From Nocardia yamanashiensis NBRC 100130 (lineage in GTDB: Bacteria; Actinomycetota; Actinomycetes; Mycobacteriales; Mycobacteriaceae): a stretch of 64,000 bases of DNA. Position numbers and translations under genes: made by a program. Positions 41,033 through 50,487 of this stretch are shown piece by piece; within the stretch, counting starts at the first letter, position 1; the number at the start of each line of letters is the position of its first letter. The notes beneath the pieces were generated by a model, which did no database searches, had not been told where the DNA came from, and saw only the letters and a list, made by a program, of their open reading frames with translations. The stretch spans positions 1 through 64,000 of the forward strand of contig NZ_BDCD01000004.1 of assembly GCF_001613325.1 (NCBI RefSeq). Reading direction: 5' to 3'.

Positions 41033-41701
41033 GTGGACCGATTCAGCCGCACCCAGCTCGCCGAACTCAGCGGGGTACCCGCCCGCACGATTCGCTACTA
41101 CCACTCCTTCGGTGTGCTGCCCAAGCCCGGACGCGCCGGCAAGGAAGCGGTCTACACCGGCGAACACGTGGAACGGCTGCGGGCCATCGCCGCCATGCAG
41201 GCGCGCGGGCTGCGCCTGGAAGCCATCCGCGAGGTCTTCGAAGCCGACACCGCCCGCGAGACCGATTGGCGCGAGGTGTTCGACCCGCGGCTGCCGCGCG
41301 AGAACGAGCTCGTCACCGACGAGCAGTTGAGCGAACTGCTGGGCGATCGCCGCCCGGAGATCCTCGACGAACTGCTCGGCCAGGGCTACGTGGTCCGCGA
41401 GGGCGAGGGCTGGCGGGTGCCGGAGCCGGCCATGCTCACCGGCGCGCTGGTGCTCTACGACGTGGGCACCGATGTGGCGCTCTCGGGCGTGCTGCGCAAG
41501 CTGATTCGCACTCAGATCGCGGTGCTGGCCGACGATATCGTGCAGACCTTCCGCGATGCGGCGGGCACCAGCTACGGCGGCGAGGGGCCGAGCGTGGACC
41601 TGGACCGGTTCGGCGACCGCTTGCAGGCCATCGCCCGGGAGGTCGGCGGGGCCACCCTCGCCGAGGAGATCATGCGCGCCGCACGCGAACTCGACAGCTG
41701 A
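41033..41701 (+). CDS. MerR-family regulator divergent from choD
   Basis: The 222-aa protein has an N-terminal MerR winged helix (LAELSGVPARTIRYYHSFGVLPKP) and a long C-terminal effector region with a second winged-helix-like part (ELLGQGYVVREGEGWRVPEP). A TATGCT -10 element (41021-41026) ends six bases before the GTG and there is no ribosome binding site, so the mRNA is probably leaderless. It most likely controls choD and itself through the 34-bp palindrome between them. The ligand is unknown; a steroid or lipid would fit. Confidence 0.85.
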   Translation: MDRFSRTQLAELSGVPARTIRYYHSFGVLPKPGRAGKEAVYTGEHVERLRAIAAMQARGLRLEAIREVFEADTARETDWREVFDPRLPRENELVTDEQLSELLGDRRPEILDELLGQGYVVREGEGWRVPEPAMLTGALVLYDVGTDVALSGVLRKLIRTQIAVLADDIVQTFRDAAGTSYGGEGPSVDLDRFGDRLQAIAREVGGATLAEEIMRAARELDS

Positions 41702-41713
41702 GCCCATCGCCGC

Positions 41714-43039
41714 TCAGGGCACGGTGACGGGGGAGTCGCAGCTGGCGGGCGGATCCACCAGTACGCAGTCCGAGGGAGCGCGCACCGGGGTGTAGGTGCT
41801 GGGTACGCCGCCGGTGGTGACGATCTGGCGATAGGTGGCCACGGCATCGGTGGGGGTGCGGGTCAGCTCCGGATCATTGCGCACATCGACGGTGTACAGG
41901 CCGAATCGCGGTGTGTAGGAACCCCATTCGTAATTGTCGGTGATGCTCCAGTAGTTGTAGCCGATCACCTTCATCCCGTCGGCCTTGGCGCGCTGCAACC
42001 AGTACACGGTGTCGCGCAGGTGATCGGAGCGGGTGTAGCCGTCCGCGCGCGGTTTGCCGTCCTCGGTGGGCATGCCGTTCTCCACCACCCACAGCGGCTT
42101 GTCCGGGAACATGCGCGAATAGTGTTGCAGCGCGAAGTAGATGCCCTCGGGCCGGATCGGCAGCTCCCACATCCCGGCCGGCGGCGGGACCGACCCGTCG
42201 GGCTGGTTCACGCTGTTCTTGGGCGGCTCGTGCCCGAAGTAGTAGTCCACGCCGATGAAGTCGAGCTTGTCCCCGATGCGTTCCATCAGCGGCCCGTTGA
42301 CCTGGGACTCGGCTCCGGCCACATAGCCGACATTGCTGGTCACCTGGGCGCCCGGCTGCACCTGATGGATGTAGTCGTAGATCTGATTGTGCGCATCGGC
42401 GACCCGGTCCAGCATCTCGTCGGCGTCGGTCTCGTTCTGCCGCACCTCGTGCATGATGTAGGCGACCGGCTCGTTCACCGTGACCCACACCGGATTCCGC
42501 GCCGCGAACCGATCCACCACCTTGTGGGCATTGGCCAGCCAATCGGCCACCATATCGGGATTGCGCCACCCGCCGCGCGCGGCCTCCCAGCCCGGATACA
42601 CCCAGTGATCCAGGGTCAGCATCGGCTGCATGCCCGCGGAGATGATGGTGTTCACCACGTCGTCGTAGAACCCGAACGCGTCCTCGTCCCACCCGTCCGG
42701 TGTCGGTTGCACCCGCGCCCATTCGATGCCGACCCGGAACACCTTCACCCCCAGGCTCGCCGCCAGGGCGATGTCGTTGGGGTAGCGCGAGCGGAAGTCC
42801 ACCGACTGCCCGTAGGTGTCCCAGCCCGGATTGTTGCGGATGTAGCGCTGCCAGTTGCTGTCCGCCGCATGGCCTTCGGACTGGAAGCCCGAGGCCGCCA
42901 CGCCCCACAGGAAGTCCGAGCCCAGCACCCCGTGCGCACCGGGCGCGGGTGGGGTGGCGTGGGTAGCGCCGGCGACCGGCAGCAGCGTCGTGGCGGCAGC
43001 CAATCCGGCCAGGGCGAGACGGTGCAGCCGTGCGCGCAT
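41714..43039 (-). CDS. Secreted GH1-family glycoside hydrolase (paralogue 1)
   Basis: The 441-aa protein has a signal peptide (LALAGLAAATTLLPVAGATHA). The GH1 barrel shows SDFLWGVAASGFQSEGH, the acid/base Glu in WVTVNEPVAY and the nucleophile Glu in WVVENGMPTEDG. Late YNYWSITDNYEWGSYTPRFGL is a typical GH1 tail that binds the sugar. AAGGAG is five bases before the ATG. It probably hydrolyses beta-glucosides outside the cell. The next gene upstream on the same strand is a close relative, so the pair arose by duplication. Confidence 0.87.
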   Translation of the reverse strand: MRARLHRLALAGLAAATTLLPVAGATHATPPAPGAHGVLGSDFLWGVAASGFQSEGHAADSNWQRYIRNNPGWDTYGQSVDFRSRYPNDIALAASLGVKVFRVGIEWARVQPTPDGWDEDAFGFYDDVVNTIISAGMQPMLTLDHWVYPGWEAARGGWRNPDMVADWLANAHKVVDRFAARNPVWVTVNEPVAYIMHEVRQNETDADEMLDRVADAHNQIYDYIHQVQPGAQVTSNVGYVAGAESQVNGPLMERIGDKLDFIGVDYYFGHEPPKNSVNQPDGSVPPPAGMWELPIRPEGIYFALQHYSRMFPDKPLWVVENGMPTEDGKPRADGYTRSDHLRDTVYWLQRAKADGMKVIGYNYWSITDNYEWGSYTPRFGLYTVDVRNDPELTRTPTDAVATYRQIVTTGGVPSTYTPVRAPSDCVLVDPPASCDSPVTVP

Positions 43040-43133
43040 CGGGACTCCTTCTCGGGACAACGGGTCGGAAACGTCCCGATCGGAGCGTAGCTGCCAGTTA
43101 GCCGGATTCCCGTGCAGCGCGGTGCGTGTCGTG

Positions 43134-44450
43134 CTATCGGGGGATGGTGACCGGGTTCACGCAGCTGTCGGCGCCATCGACCAGCGAGCAGGAGGCGGGC
43201 GAGCGGGTGGGCAGATAACCGGCCGGTACCCCGTTGGCCGCGGTGATGCCGCGATAGGCGTCCACCGCGTCGGTCGGACGGCGGGTCAGGCTCGGATCGG
43301 TCAGCACATCGACGGTGTAGAGCCCGAATCGCGGTGTGTAGGAACCCCACTCGTAGTTATCGGTGAGGCTCCAGTAGTTGTAGCCCATGACGTTCATGCC
43401 GTCGGCCGCCGCCCGCTGCACCCAGTAGATGTCGTCACGCAGGTTGTCGGCCCGGGTGTACCCGTCCGCGCGCGGCGTCCCGTTCTCGGTCGGCATCCCG
43501 TTCTCCACGATGTAGAGCGGTTTGCCGGGGAAAAGCTTGCTGAAGTGCCGCAGCGTGTAATAGATGCCCTCCGGCTGCAACGGCAACTCCCACAGCGCCG
43601 AGCGCGCGAACCCGGCGTAGTCCGCCGCGGAGGTGGGGGACATCCCGTAGTAGTAGTCGATCCCGAGGTAGTCCAGCCGCCCCGCGATCCGCTGCAGCAT
43701 CGGCCCGTTCACCGCATCGTCGGCCCCGGGGATGTAGGCGACATTGCTGGTGACCATCGCGCCGGGGCGCACCTGATGGATGTAGTCGTAGATGCTGTTG
43801 TGCGCCTGCGCCAGCCGATCCTGCATCACCCCGAGCTCGGTGATCGGCAGCCCGCCGTTGCGCACCTCGTTCAACAGGTACGCCGCCGGTTCGTTGATGG
43901 TCACCCACAGCGGATCGAACCCGGCATAGCGGTCCACAACCGCCCGCATGTTCGTCAGCCAGTCCTCGACCATCCCGTCGCGCGCCCATCCGCCGCGCTC
44001 GGCCGCCCAGCCCGGATACACCCAGTGGTCCAGGGTCAGCATCGGCCGCATCCCCGCCGCCCGGATGGCCGCGATCACCTTGTCGTAGAAGGCGAATCCC
44101 GCGTCGTCCCACATTCCCGGCCGCGGCTGCAACCGCGCCCACTCCACCCCGATCCGGTACACGTTCACCCCCAGTCCTTTCGCGAGGGCGATGTCCGAGG
44201 CGTACCGCGTGTAGAAGTCGACGCTGTCGCCGTACCGGTCGTAGTCGGGGTGGCTGTTGATGTACCGAACCCAATTACTGTCCGGCGCATGGCCTTCCGA
44301 CTGGAACCCCGAGGCCGCCACACCCCAGTAGAAGCCGTCCCCCAGCGGTGACGCCGGCGCGGGCGTCGCGGATGCGCCGGTGGCTCCGGTGAGCAGCGCG
44401 GTGAGTGTCGCGGTGAGAACGAGGGCGGCGGGGCGAAGGAACGAGCGCAT
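43134..44450 (-). CDS. Secreted GH1-family glycoside hydrolase (paralogue 2)
   Basis: The 438-aa protein is colinear with its downstream paralogue. It has a signal peptide (ALVLTATLTALLTGATGASA), GDGFYWGVAASGFQSEGH, acid/base Glu in LWVTINEPAAYL and nucleophile Glu in LYIVENGMPTENG. It ends in CSLVDGADSCVNPVTIP, with two Cys at the same places as in the paralogue, which probably form a disulfide. GAGGAG is four bases before the ATG. It reads toward the paralogue with a 94-bp gap, so one transcript is possible. Substrate specificity cannot be inferred. Confidence 0.87.
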   Translation of the reverse strand: MRSFLRPAALVLTATLTALLTGATGASATPAPASPLGDGFYWGVAASGFQSEGHAPDSNWVRYINSHPDYDRYGDSVDFYTRYASDIALAKGLGVNVYRIGVEWARLQPRPGMWDDAGFAFYDKVIAAIRAAGMRPMLTLDHWVYPGWAAERGGWARDGMVEDWLTNMRAVVDRYAGFDPLWVTINEPAAYLLNEVRNGGLPITELGVMQDRLAQAHNSIYDYIHQVRPGAMVTSNVAYIPGADDAVNGPMLQRIAGRLDYLGIDYYYGMSPTSAADYAGFARSALWELPLQPEGIYYTLRHFSKLFPGKPLYIVENGMPTENGTPRADGYTRADNLRDDIYWVQRAAADGMNVMGYNYWSLTDNYEWGSYTPRFGLYTVDVLTDPSLTRRPTDAVDAYRGITAANGVPAGYLPTRSPASCSLVDGADSCVNPVTIPR

Positions 44451-44795
44451 CGAACTCCTCGAGGTCAGGTCCGAGCCGAAAAGGACTGGGCGCGCGTCCA
44501 AGATAACCGCACTTCAGCGGTATCGGCGTTCTTTCGGCCGATGTCGCGGCCCGGCGTGTGCGCCGGCCGCGATGCACGTGCATTCCGAGTGGCGGGTGAA
44601 TATTTGATCAGTCATTCTTTATCCAGGCGCTCGATAAACCGATAGCGGAGGCGTCGGATTCGTTGCTGCCTTTAACCATCAAATTACGGTTTGTTCACGA
44701 ACCGGATACTTGCCGAAGGCTACCCTGGACTTGCCTACAGTGTCGTGGGTGTTCATTTCTCGCGCTGATCGAGAAAAGACAATAGGGAGCGCCCC
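44451..44795 (+). promoter_or_regulatory. AT-rich divergent control region before the SARP gene
   Basis: This 345-bp gap between a GH1 gene and the SARP gene is visibly richer in A and T than its surroundings. It holds no plausible gene. An imperfect 18-bp palindrome CGGTTTGTT-CACGAACCG (44687-44704) is a candidate operator for control of the cluster activator. No -10/-35 pair is clear enough to name. Confidence 0.45.
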
Positions 44796-45656
44796 GTGAC
44801 ACAGCCAGTTTATGCCCGCGTACTGGGCCCGCTAACGCTTGCGCTGCAGAATCGGAATGCCACGCCAACCGCACAGAAGCAGAGGCAATTACTGGCCTTG
44901 CTGCTGGTCCGGCATTCGTCCGTGGTGCCGGTATCCACGATGATCGAGGAATTGTGGAGCGAGAATCCGCCACGAAGTGCCGTCACCGTGGTGCAGACCT
45001 ACGTGCTGGGAATCAGGAAGCGCATGGCCGAGTTCCTGGACATCGAGCACGGTGAGGTCGCGGATCGGTATCTGCGCACGTGGAGCAAGGGATACCTGTT
45101 CGACGCACGTGATTGCGTGCTCGATGTGAAGGACTACCGGATCATGGCCGAGGCCGCTCGCTGCGCGGCCGGGGTCGGCAACGATCGCCGGGCGATCGAG
45201 TTGTACACCGCGTCGGAGGCGTTGTGGACCGGCCCGCCGCTGCTCGATGTCGAAGCCGGAAATCCATTGAATGCCGAATTGACCCACCTGCAGCAATTAC
45301 GGCTGGTGAATCAGGAAAGGAGAATCGAAGCCCAATTGCGTTCGGGTGAGCATCGGGAAGTCTGCCCGGATCTGGCGCGATTGACCGCGGAACAACCATT
45401 GCACGAACGCATGCAGGCCTACTACATGTACGCGTTGTGCCGCGCCGGGCAGCGTTATCGCGCATTGCAGGTCTATCAGGATTTCGCGCAGGTCATGCAG
45501 CGCGAACTGGGCCTGGATCCGTGCTGGAAGTTGCGGCAATTGCACCTCGATATTCTCAATGCCTCCGATGAATCGGTGGCCGAAGTATTGGAGTCCCGGC
45601 ATGCGGGCTATCTGATCGGCTGGAACTCGACCTCGGAACTCGACCGACCCGCGTGA
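44796..45656 (+). CDS. SARP-family pathway activator
   Basis: The 286-aa protein starts at GTG with GGGAG six bases upstream. Residues 1 to 100 form the OmpR-like winged helix of SARPs (VLGPLTLALQN, QRQLLALLLVR, SAVTVVQTYVLGIRKR). Residues 105 to 260 form the bacterial transcriptional-activator (TPR-like) domain, with the conserved LHERMQAYYMYALCRAGQRYRALQVYQDF in pieces. Length and layout match ActII-ORF4/DnrI-type activators of aromatic polyketide clusters. It should bind the TCGAG repeats before the KS-alpha gene and between the ketoreductase and SnoaL genes. Confidence 0.9.
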   Translation: MTQPVYARVLGPLTLALQNRNATPTAQKQRQLLALLLVRHSSVVPVSTMIEELWSENPPRSAVTVVQTYVLGIRKRMAEFLDIEHGEVADRYLRTWSKGYLFDARDCVLDVKDYRIMAEAARCAAGVGNDRRAIELYTASEALWTGPPLLDVEAGNPLNAELTHLQQLRLVNQERRIEAQLRSGEHREVCPDLARLTAEQPLHERMQAYYMYALCRAGQRYRALQVYQDFAQVMQRELGLDPCWKLRQLHLDILNASDESVAEVLESRHAGYLIGWNSTSELDRPA

Positions 45657-45678
45657 CACCGACTCTCCCAGCCGGGCC

Positions 45679-45709
45679 TCGAGGATCGCTCGAGCGCAGC
45701 GCTCGAGCG
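45679..45709 (+). promoter_or_regulatory. SARP-type direct repeats upstream of KS-alpha
   Basis: TCGAG heptamers begin at 45679 and 45690, exactly 11 bp apart, with a third at 45703. DnrI and ActII-ORF4 bind TCGAG-type heptamers with 11-bp spacing. The same stretch (45687-45709) is also an 11-bp inverted repeat around a single base, so partial terminator function for the SARP gene is possible. Confidence 0.65.
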
Positions 45710-45818
45710 GTCTTGGAGCCGGGTGCCCGAAGCTCGACGGCAGACATCGGAGCTTCGATCACCATTGTTCGGCGCGAAGGAGAGTTGCTATGTACGCCAA
45801 CCGATTCGGGAGTATGCG

Positions 45819-47087
45819 GTGAGCCGGCGCGTGGTCGTCACCGGGCTGGGCGTGCGGGCGCCCGGCGGATCCGGCAAGGACGAGTTCTGGAAGTTGTTGT
45901 CCGAGGGCCGCACCGCCACCCGGCGGATCAGTTTCTTCGACGCCTCACCCTATCGCTCACAGGTCGCGGGTGAGGCCGATTTCGACGCGATCGCGGAAGG
46001 CTTGTCGCGCCGCGAGATTCGGCGCATGGACCGCGCCGCGCAGTTCGCGGTGGTGTGCGCCCGGGAAGCCGTCGCCGACAGCGGACTGTCCATGGACACG
46101 CTCAACCCGTTCCGGGTGGGCGTGAGCCTGGGCAGCGCGGTCGCCGCCGCGACCAGCCTCGAACAGGAATACCTGGTGCTGTCGGACTCCGGCCGCAGCT
46201 GGGTGCTCGACGAGAACCACTTGTCGCCCTACATGTTCGACTACATGGTGCCCAGCGTCATGCCGGCCGAGGTGGCCTGGAGCGTGGGCGCCGAAGGCCC
46301 GGTCGCGATGGTCTCCAACGGCTGCACCTCGGGCCTGGACTCGGTCGGGCACGCCGTGCAGCTGATCCGCGAGGGGTCGGCCGACGTCATGATCGCCGGC
46401 GCCTCCGACACCCCGATCACCCCGATCGTGGTCGCCTGCTTCGACGCCATTCGCGCCACCACCCCGCGCAATGACGACGCCGAGCACGCCTCGCGGCCGT
46501 TCGACAACTCCCGCAACGGTTTCGTGCTCGCCGAGGGCGCGGCGATGTTCGTGCTGGAGGAGTTCGAGAGCGCCCGTAAACGCGGCGCGCGCATCTACGC
46601 CGAGATCACCGGCTACGCCACCCGCTGCAACGCCTACCACATGACCGGTCTCAAGGCCGACGGCCGCGAGATGGCCGAGGCGATCCGGGTGGCCCTGGAC
46701 GAATCCCGGATCGACCCGACCGCGATCGGCTACATCAACGCCCACGGTTCCGGCACCCGCCAGAACGACCGGCACGAAACCGCCGCGGTCAAGCGCAGTC
46801 TCGGCGAGCACGCCTATCGCACGCCGATGAGCTCGATCAAATCCATGGTCGGCCATTCGCTGGGCGCCATCGGCTCGGTGGAGATCGCCGCCTGCCTGCT
46901 GGCCCTGGACTACCAGGTGGTGCCGCCGACGGCCAACCTGCACGAGCCCGATCCGGAATGCGATCTGGACTATGTACCGCTGTATGCCCGCGATCACCGG
47001 ATGGACAGCGTGCTGACCGTCGGCAGCGGGTTCGGCGGCTTCCAGAGCGCCATGGTGCTGCGTCGCACGGAAGAGGTCGCGGCATGA
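45819..47087 (+). CDS. Type II PKS ketosynthase KS-alpha
   Basis: The 422-aa protein is a condensing enzyme with the active-site Cys in [14 protein letters not shown] near residue 170, and the catalytic His residues in [11 protein letters not shown] and [16 protein letters not shown] at 45819 has GGGAG six bases upstream. With the chain-length factor it forms the heterodimer that extends the poly-beta-ketone from malonyl-ACP. It is coupled to the CLF gene by an ATGA overlap. Strongly conserved with ActI-ORF1-type enzymes. Confidence 0.94.
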   Translation: MSRRVVVTGLGVRAPGGSGKDEFWKLLSEGRTATRRISFFDASPYRSQVAGEADFDAIAEGLSRREIRRMDRAAQFAVVCAREAVADSGLSMDTLNPFRVGVSLGSAVAAATSLEQEYLVLSDSGRSWVLDENHLSPYMFDYMVPSVMPAEVAWSVGAEGPVAMVSNGCTSGLDSVGHAVQLIREGSADVMIAGASDTPITPIVVACFDAIRATTPRNDDAEHASRPFDNSRNGFVLAEGAAMFVLEEFESARKRGARIYAEITGYATRCNAYHMTGLKADGREMAEAIRVALDESRIDPTAIGYINAHGSGTRQNDRHETAAVKRSLGEHAYRTPMSSIKSMVGHSLGAIGSVEIAACLLALDYQVVPPTANLHEPDPECDLDYVPLYARDHRMDSVLTVGSGFGGFQSAMVLRRTEEVAA

Positions 47088-48298
47088 CCGTCGTGACCGG
47101 AGTCGGCGTGATCGCGCCGAACGGCCTTGGCACCGAACAGTTCTGGGAGGCGGTGCTGGCCGGGCGCGGCGGCATCGGCCCGCTCACCCGCTTCGACACC
47201 GCCGGATCGGGCGCCAAGCTGGCCGGCCAGCTCGCCGATTTCGACGCCGCACAGCATCTGCCGAGCCGGCTGCTGCCCCAGACCGACATCTCCACCCGGT
47301 TGGCGCTGGTGGCGGCGCAATGGGCCATCGACGACGCCAAGGCCGACACCGGCGAGCTGACCGACTACGACATGGGCGTCGTGACCGGAAACGCCTCGGG
47401 CGGTTTCGAATTCACCCACCGCGAGTTCAACAAGCTGTGGTCGATGGGCCCCGAGCACGTCAGCGTCTACGAATCCTTCGCCTGGTTCTACGCGGTCAAT
47501 ACCGGCCAGATCTCCATCCGGCACGGTATGCGCGGACCCAGCAGCGCGATGGTCGCCGAACAGGCCGGCGGTCTGGACGCGGTGGGTCACGCCCGCCGCA
47601 CCGTGCGGCGCGGCACACCGCTGGTGGTGACCGGCGGCGTGGATTCCGCGCTCGACCCGTGGGGCTGGGCCTCCCATGTCGCGAGCGGAACCCTCAGCAC
47701 CGCAACCGATCCGGCGCGCGCGTACCTGCCCTTCGATGTCGAAGCCGCCGGTAACGTGCCCGGGGAGGGCGGGGCCATGCTCGTCGTCGAGGATCCGGCC
47801 ACGGCCCGCGCCCGCGGCGTTCCGCACGTCTACGGCGAGATCGCCGGGTACGCCCAGACTTTCGACCCCCACCCCGATTCCGGGCGGCCGCCGGGCCTGC
47901 GGCGCGCCATCGAACTGGCCCTGGTCGATGCGAAGGTCACGCCCGCCGACGTCGATGTGGTGTTCGCCGACGCCGCGGGCGTACCCGAGCAGGATCGCGC
48001 CGAGGCCGCCGCCCTGGAAGCGGTCTTCGGTCCCGCCGGAGTGCCGGTCACCGCGACCAAACCCCTGACCGGACGGCTGTTCTCGGGCGCCGGGCCGCTC
48101 GACATCGTCACCGCCGTGCTCGCCATGCGCGATGCGGTGATCCCGCCGACCGCCGCCACTGTCACCCCCGATCCGGCCTACCGGATCGACCTGGTCCGCG
48201 GCGATGCCCGCCCGGCCACCATCGAAACCGCCCTGGTGCTGGCCCGCGGCCGCTGGGGTTTCAATTCCGCGGTCGTGGTGCGCAGCGCCGACCGCTGA
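47084..48298 (+). CDS. Type II PKS chain-length factor (KS-beta)
   Basis: The 404-aa protein is homologous to KS-alpha, but the active-site Cys is replaced by Gln in [14 protein letters not shown], the diagnostic CLF change. The usual KS His motifs are also lost. It starts inside the KS-alpha stop. CLF decides chain length together with KS-alpha; predicting the number of extender units would need alignment of the gatekeeper residues, which I did not do. Confidence 0.93.
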   Translation: MTVVTGVGVIAPNGLGTEQFWEAVLAGRGGIGPLTRFDTAGSGAKLAGQLADFDAAQHLPSRLLPQTDISTRLALVAAQWAIDDAKADTGELTDYDMGVVTGNASGGFEFTHREFNKLWSMGPEHVSVYESFAWFYAVNTGQISIRHGMRGPSSAMVAEQAGGLDAVGHARRTVRRGTPLVVTGGVDSALDPWGWASHVASGTLSTATDPARAYLPFDVEAAGNVPGEGGAMLVVEDPATARARGVPHVYGEIAGYAQTFDPHPDSGRPPGLRRAIELALVDAKVTPADVDVVFADAAGVPEQDRAEAAALEAVFGPAGVPVTATKPLTGRLFSGAGPLDIVTAVLAMRDAVIPPTAATVTPDPAYRIDLVRGDARPATIETALVLARGRWGFNSAVVVRSADR

Positions 48299-48350
48299 AC
48301 CGCGATCCGACCGACAGCATGCCCGACCAACAGCAACTCGAGGAGCAGAG

Positions 48351-48608
48351 ATGACCATGACGATCGACGAACTGCGGCGGATTCTCGTGGAGTGCGCCGG
48401 CGGTGACGAGACCGCGCCCGAACTGGCCGGCGATATCGCCGAGGTGGAATTCGAGGACCTGGGCTACGACTCGCTGGCGCTGATCGAGACCGCCTCGCGC
48501 ATCGAACGCGACTTCGGGGTGAAGATCCCCGAGGACCGGCTGGTCGAGGTGAAGACCCCGGCCGAGCTGATCGGCATCGTGAACAGCCAGCTGGCGGGTG
48601 CGCTGTGA
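48351..48608 (+). CDS. Type II PKS acyl carrier protein
   Basis: The 85-aa protein has the phosphopantetheine-attachment Ser in DLGYDSLALIETASRIE, with acidic helix II. GAGGAG lies five bases before the ATG. It carries the growing chain on the KS/CLF pair. No 4'-phosphopantetheinyl transferase is encoded in the window, so activation must come from elsewhere in the genome. Its stop overlaps the GTG start of the aromatase/cyclase gene. Confidence 0.93.
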   Translation: MTMTIDELRRILVECAGGDETAPELAGDIAEVEFEDLGYDSLALIETASRIERDFGVKIPEDRLVEVKTPAELIGIVNSQLAGAL

Positions 48609-49558
48609 GCATCATCCGGATGAGCCATCAGCGGGTGGTGGAAGCGGCGTTCCCGGACGTGTACCGCCTGGTCGCCGACGTGACCTGCTGGCCGGTCATT
48701 TTCGAGCCCAGCGTGCTGGTGCGGCACCTGGAGCGCACCGCCGGTATGGAGCGATTCCGGTTGTGGGCCATGGTCAACGGCGAGGTGAAGAACTGGACCT
48801 CGCGCCGGGAGTTCCTGCCGCAGCAGCGGACCATCACCTTCGAGCAGGAGCGCAGCGCGGCGCCGATCGCCTCCATGGGCGGGCGATGGACCTTCGAGGA
48901 GGTCGGGGCCCGCAGCACGAAAATCACCCTGGACCATCACTTCTCGGTGATCCCCGGCGGTGACGCGGAGGCGATCGCCGCCGCCGTGGACCGCAACAGC
49001 GTCACCGAACTGGCGACGCTGGCGCGCATCGCGGAACTGGGTTACCCGGTGCCGCAAGTGGTGTGCGCGTTCGAGGAGAAGATCCCCCTGGACGTCCCGC
49101 TCGCGGAGCTGTACGACTTCGTCTACCGCAGCGACCGCTGGCCCGAGCACGTCCCGCACGTCGGGCGGGTGGAACTGACCGAGAACGAGCCGGGCGTGCA
49201 GCTCATGGAAATGGACACCGTCACCGCCGGCGGCGTCCCGCACACCACCCGCTCGATCCGCATCTGCGTGCCGGGCGAACGCATCGACTACAAGCAGCTG
49301 CTGCCGCCCGCCATGCTGTTCGGCCACAGCGGCAGCTGGGAATTCACCGGCAGCGCCGACGGCGTGGTGGCCACCGCCCGGCACCTGGTCGCCATCAATC
49401 CGCAGGTGGCGCGCGAAACCCTCGGTGCGGGCACCGATCTCGCCGATGCCCGGGCCTACCTCGCCGACGCGCTGGGCACCAACAGCCGCAATACCCTGTT
49501 GTGCGCGGTCCGCGAGATCGAGGGCCGCCGCGCCGAGTCCACGAAATCGGCGCTATGA
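48605..49558 (+). CDS. Di-domain polyketide aromatase/cyclase
   Basis: The 317-aa protein consists of two START/Bet v1-like cyclase domains, about residues 1 to 150 and 160 to 310. Each opens with the typical pattern (VFPDVYRLVADVTCWP-like AAFPDVYRLVADVTCWP, and DVPLAELYDFVYRSDRWPEHVPHV). Di-domain enzymes of this size usually form the first ring of C9-reduced polyketides, which agrees with the ActIII-type ketoreductase in this cluster. It starts with a GTGA overlap after the ACP. Confidence 0.9.
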   Translation: MSIIRMSHQRVVEAAFPDVYRLVADVTCWPVIFEPSVLVRHLERTAGMERFRLWAMVNGEVKNWTSRREFLPQQRTITFEQERSAAPIASMGGRWTFEEVGARSTKITLDHHFSVIPGGDAEAIAAAVDRNSVTELATLARIAELGYPVPQVVCAFEEKIPLDVPLAELYDFVYRSDRWPEHVPHVGRVELTENEPGVQLMEMDTVTAGGVPHTTRSIRICVPGERIDYKQLLPPAMLFGHSGSWEFTGSADGVVATARHLVAINPQVARETLGAGTDLADARAYLADALGTNSRNTLLCAVREIEGRRAESTKSAL

Positions 49559-50487
49559 CACCCACCGGAACCCGGGCCGAGGCCCGCGCGGTCGTCACCG
49601 AGATCGCCGAGAATGTCTTCGCCTACACCCACGATCGCGGCGGCTGGTGCGTGAGCAATGCCGGCGTGATCGCGGGACCGGACGGGGCGCTGGTGATCGA
49701 CACGCTCGCCACCGAAGGCCGTACCCGTGCGCTGGCCGAGTTCGTGGACCAGCGCGCGGGCGGGCCGGGCCGCACCATCGTCAACACCCATCACCACGGC
49801 GACCACAACTTCGGCAATCACCGGTTCGGCCCGGCGGCGGTCGTCGTCGCCCACGAGCGGATCCGGCAGGAGATGATCGACACCGGACTGGCCCTGACCC
49901 AGCTGTGGCCACAGGTCGACTGGGGCGATGTCCGAGTCACCCTGCCCGCCATCACCTTTGCCGACCGGCTGACCGTATGGCTGGGGGAGCGGCGCGTCGA
50001 GTTGATCCATCTCGGCCCCGCCGCGCACACCACCAACGACGTGGTCGCCTGGCTGCCCGAGGAGAAGGTGCTCTTCGCCGGTGACCTCGTCATGTCCGGC
50101 GCCGCGCCGTTCTGCCTCTTCGGTTCGGTGCGCGGCACCCTCGACGCCATCGGCAAGCTCACCGCCCTCGGCGCGGAAACGGTGGTCGCCGGACACGGCC
50201 CGGTGGCGGGACCGGAGATCCTCACCCAGACCACCCGCTACCTGCGCTGGATCGAAGCCCTTGCGGCGGAGTACAAACCGCTGGGCCTGACCCCGCTGCA
50301 TGTGGCGTCGGAAGTGGAACTGGGCGAGTTCGCCGAACTCATCGACGCCGAACGGATCGTGGGCAATCTGCACCGCGCCTACGCCGAACTCGACACCCCC
50401 GAGATCGGCGTCCCCCTCGACGTGCTGGGCATCTTCGACGAAATGGTCACCTACAACGGCGGGCAGGTGCCGGAATGCTGGGCGTGA
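49555..50487 (+). CDS. Metallo-beta-lactamase-fold hydrolase, putative cyclase
   Basis: The 310-aa protein has the MBL zinc motif NTHHHGDHNFGNH (HxHxDH variant), a later Asp/His region in FAGDLVMSG and AGHGPVAGPE, and a C-terminal helical part. ATGA overlap with the aromatase gene places it in the core operon. ActIV, the second-ring cyclase of the actinorhodin pathway, is an MBL-fold protein of about 300 residues, so a cyclase or thioesterase role is likely. No direct residue match was checked, hence the cautious label. Confidence 0.8.
   Translation: MTPTGTRAEARAVVTEIAENVFAYTHDRGGWCVSNAGVIAGPDGALVIDTLATEGRTRALAEFVDQRAGGPGRTIVNTHHHGDHNFGNHRFGPAAVVVAHERIRQEMIDTGLALTQLWPQVDWGDVRVTLPAITFADRLTVWLGERRVELIHLGPAAHTTNDVVAWLPEEKVLFAGDLVMSGAAPFCLFGSVRGTLDAIGKLTALGAETVVAGHGPVAGPEILTQTTRYLRWIEALAAEYKPLGLTPLHVASEVELGEFAELIDAERIVGNLHRAYAELDTPEIGVPLDVLGIFDEMVTYNGGQVPECWA

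Noticed and set aside
45687..45709. Inverted repeat that could be a terminator for the SARP gene.
   Set aside because: No U tract follows, and the 11-bp spaced TCGAG repeats give a better explanation as activator sites; a double role is noted with the feature.
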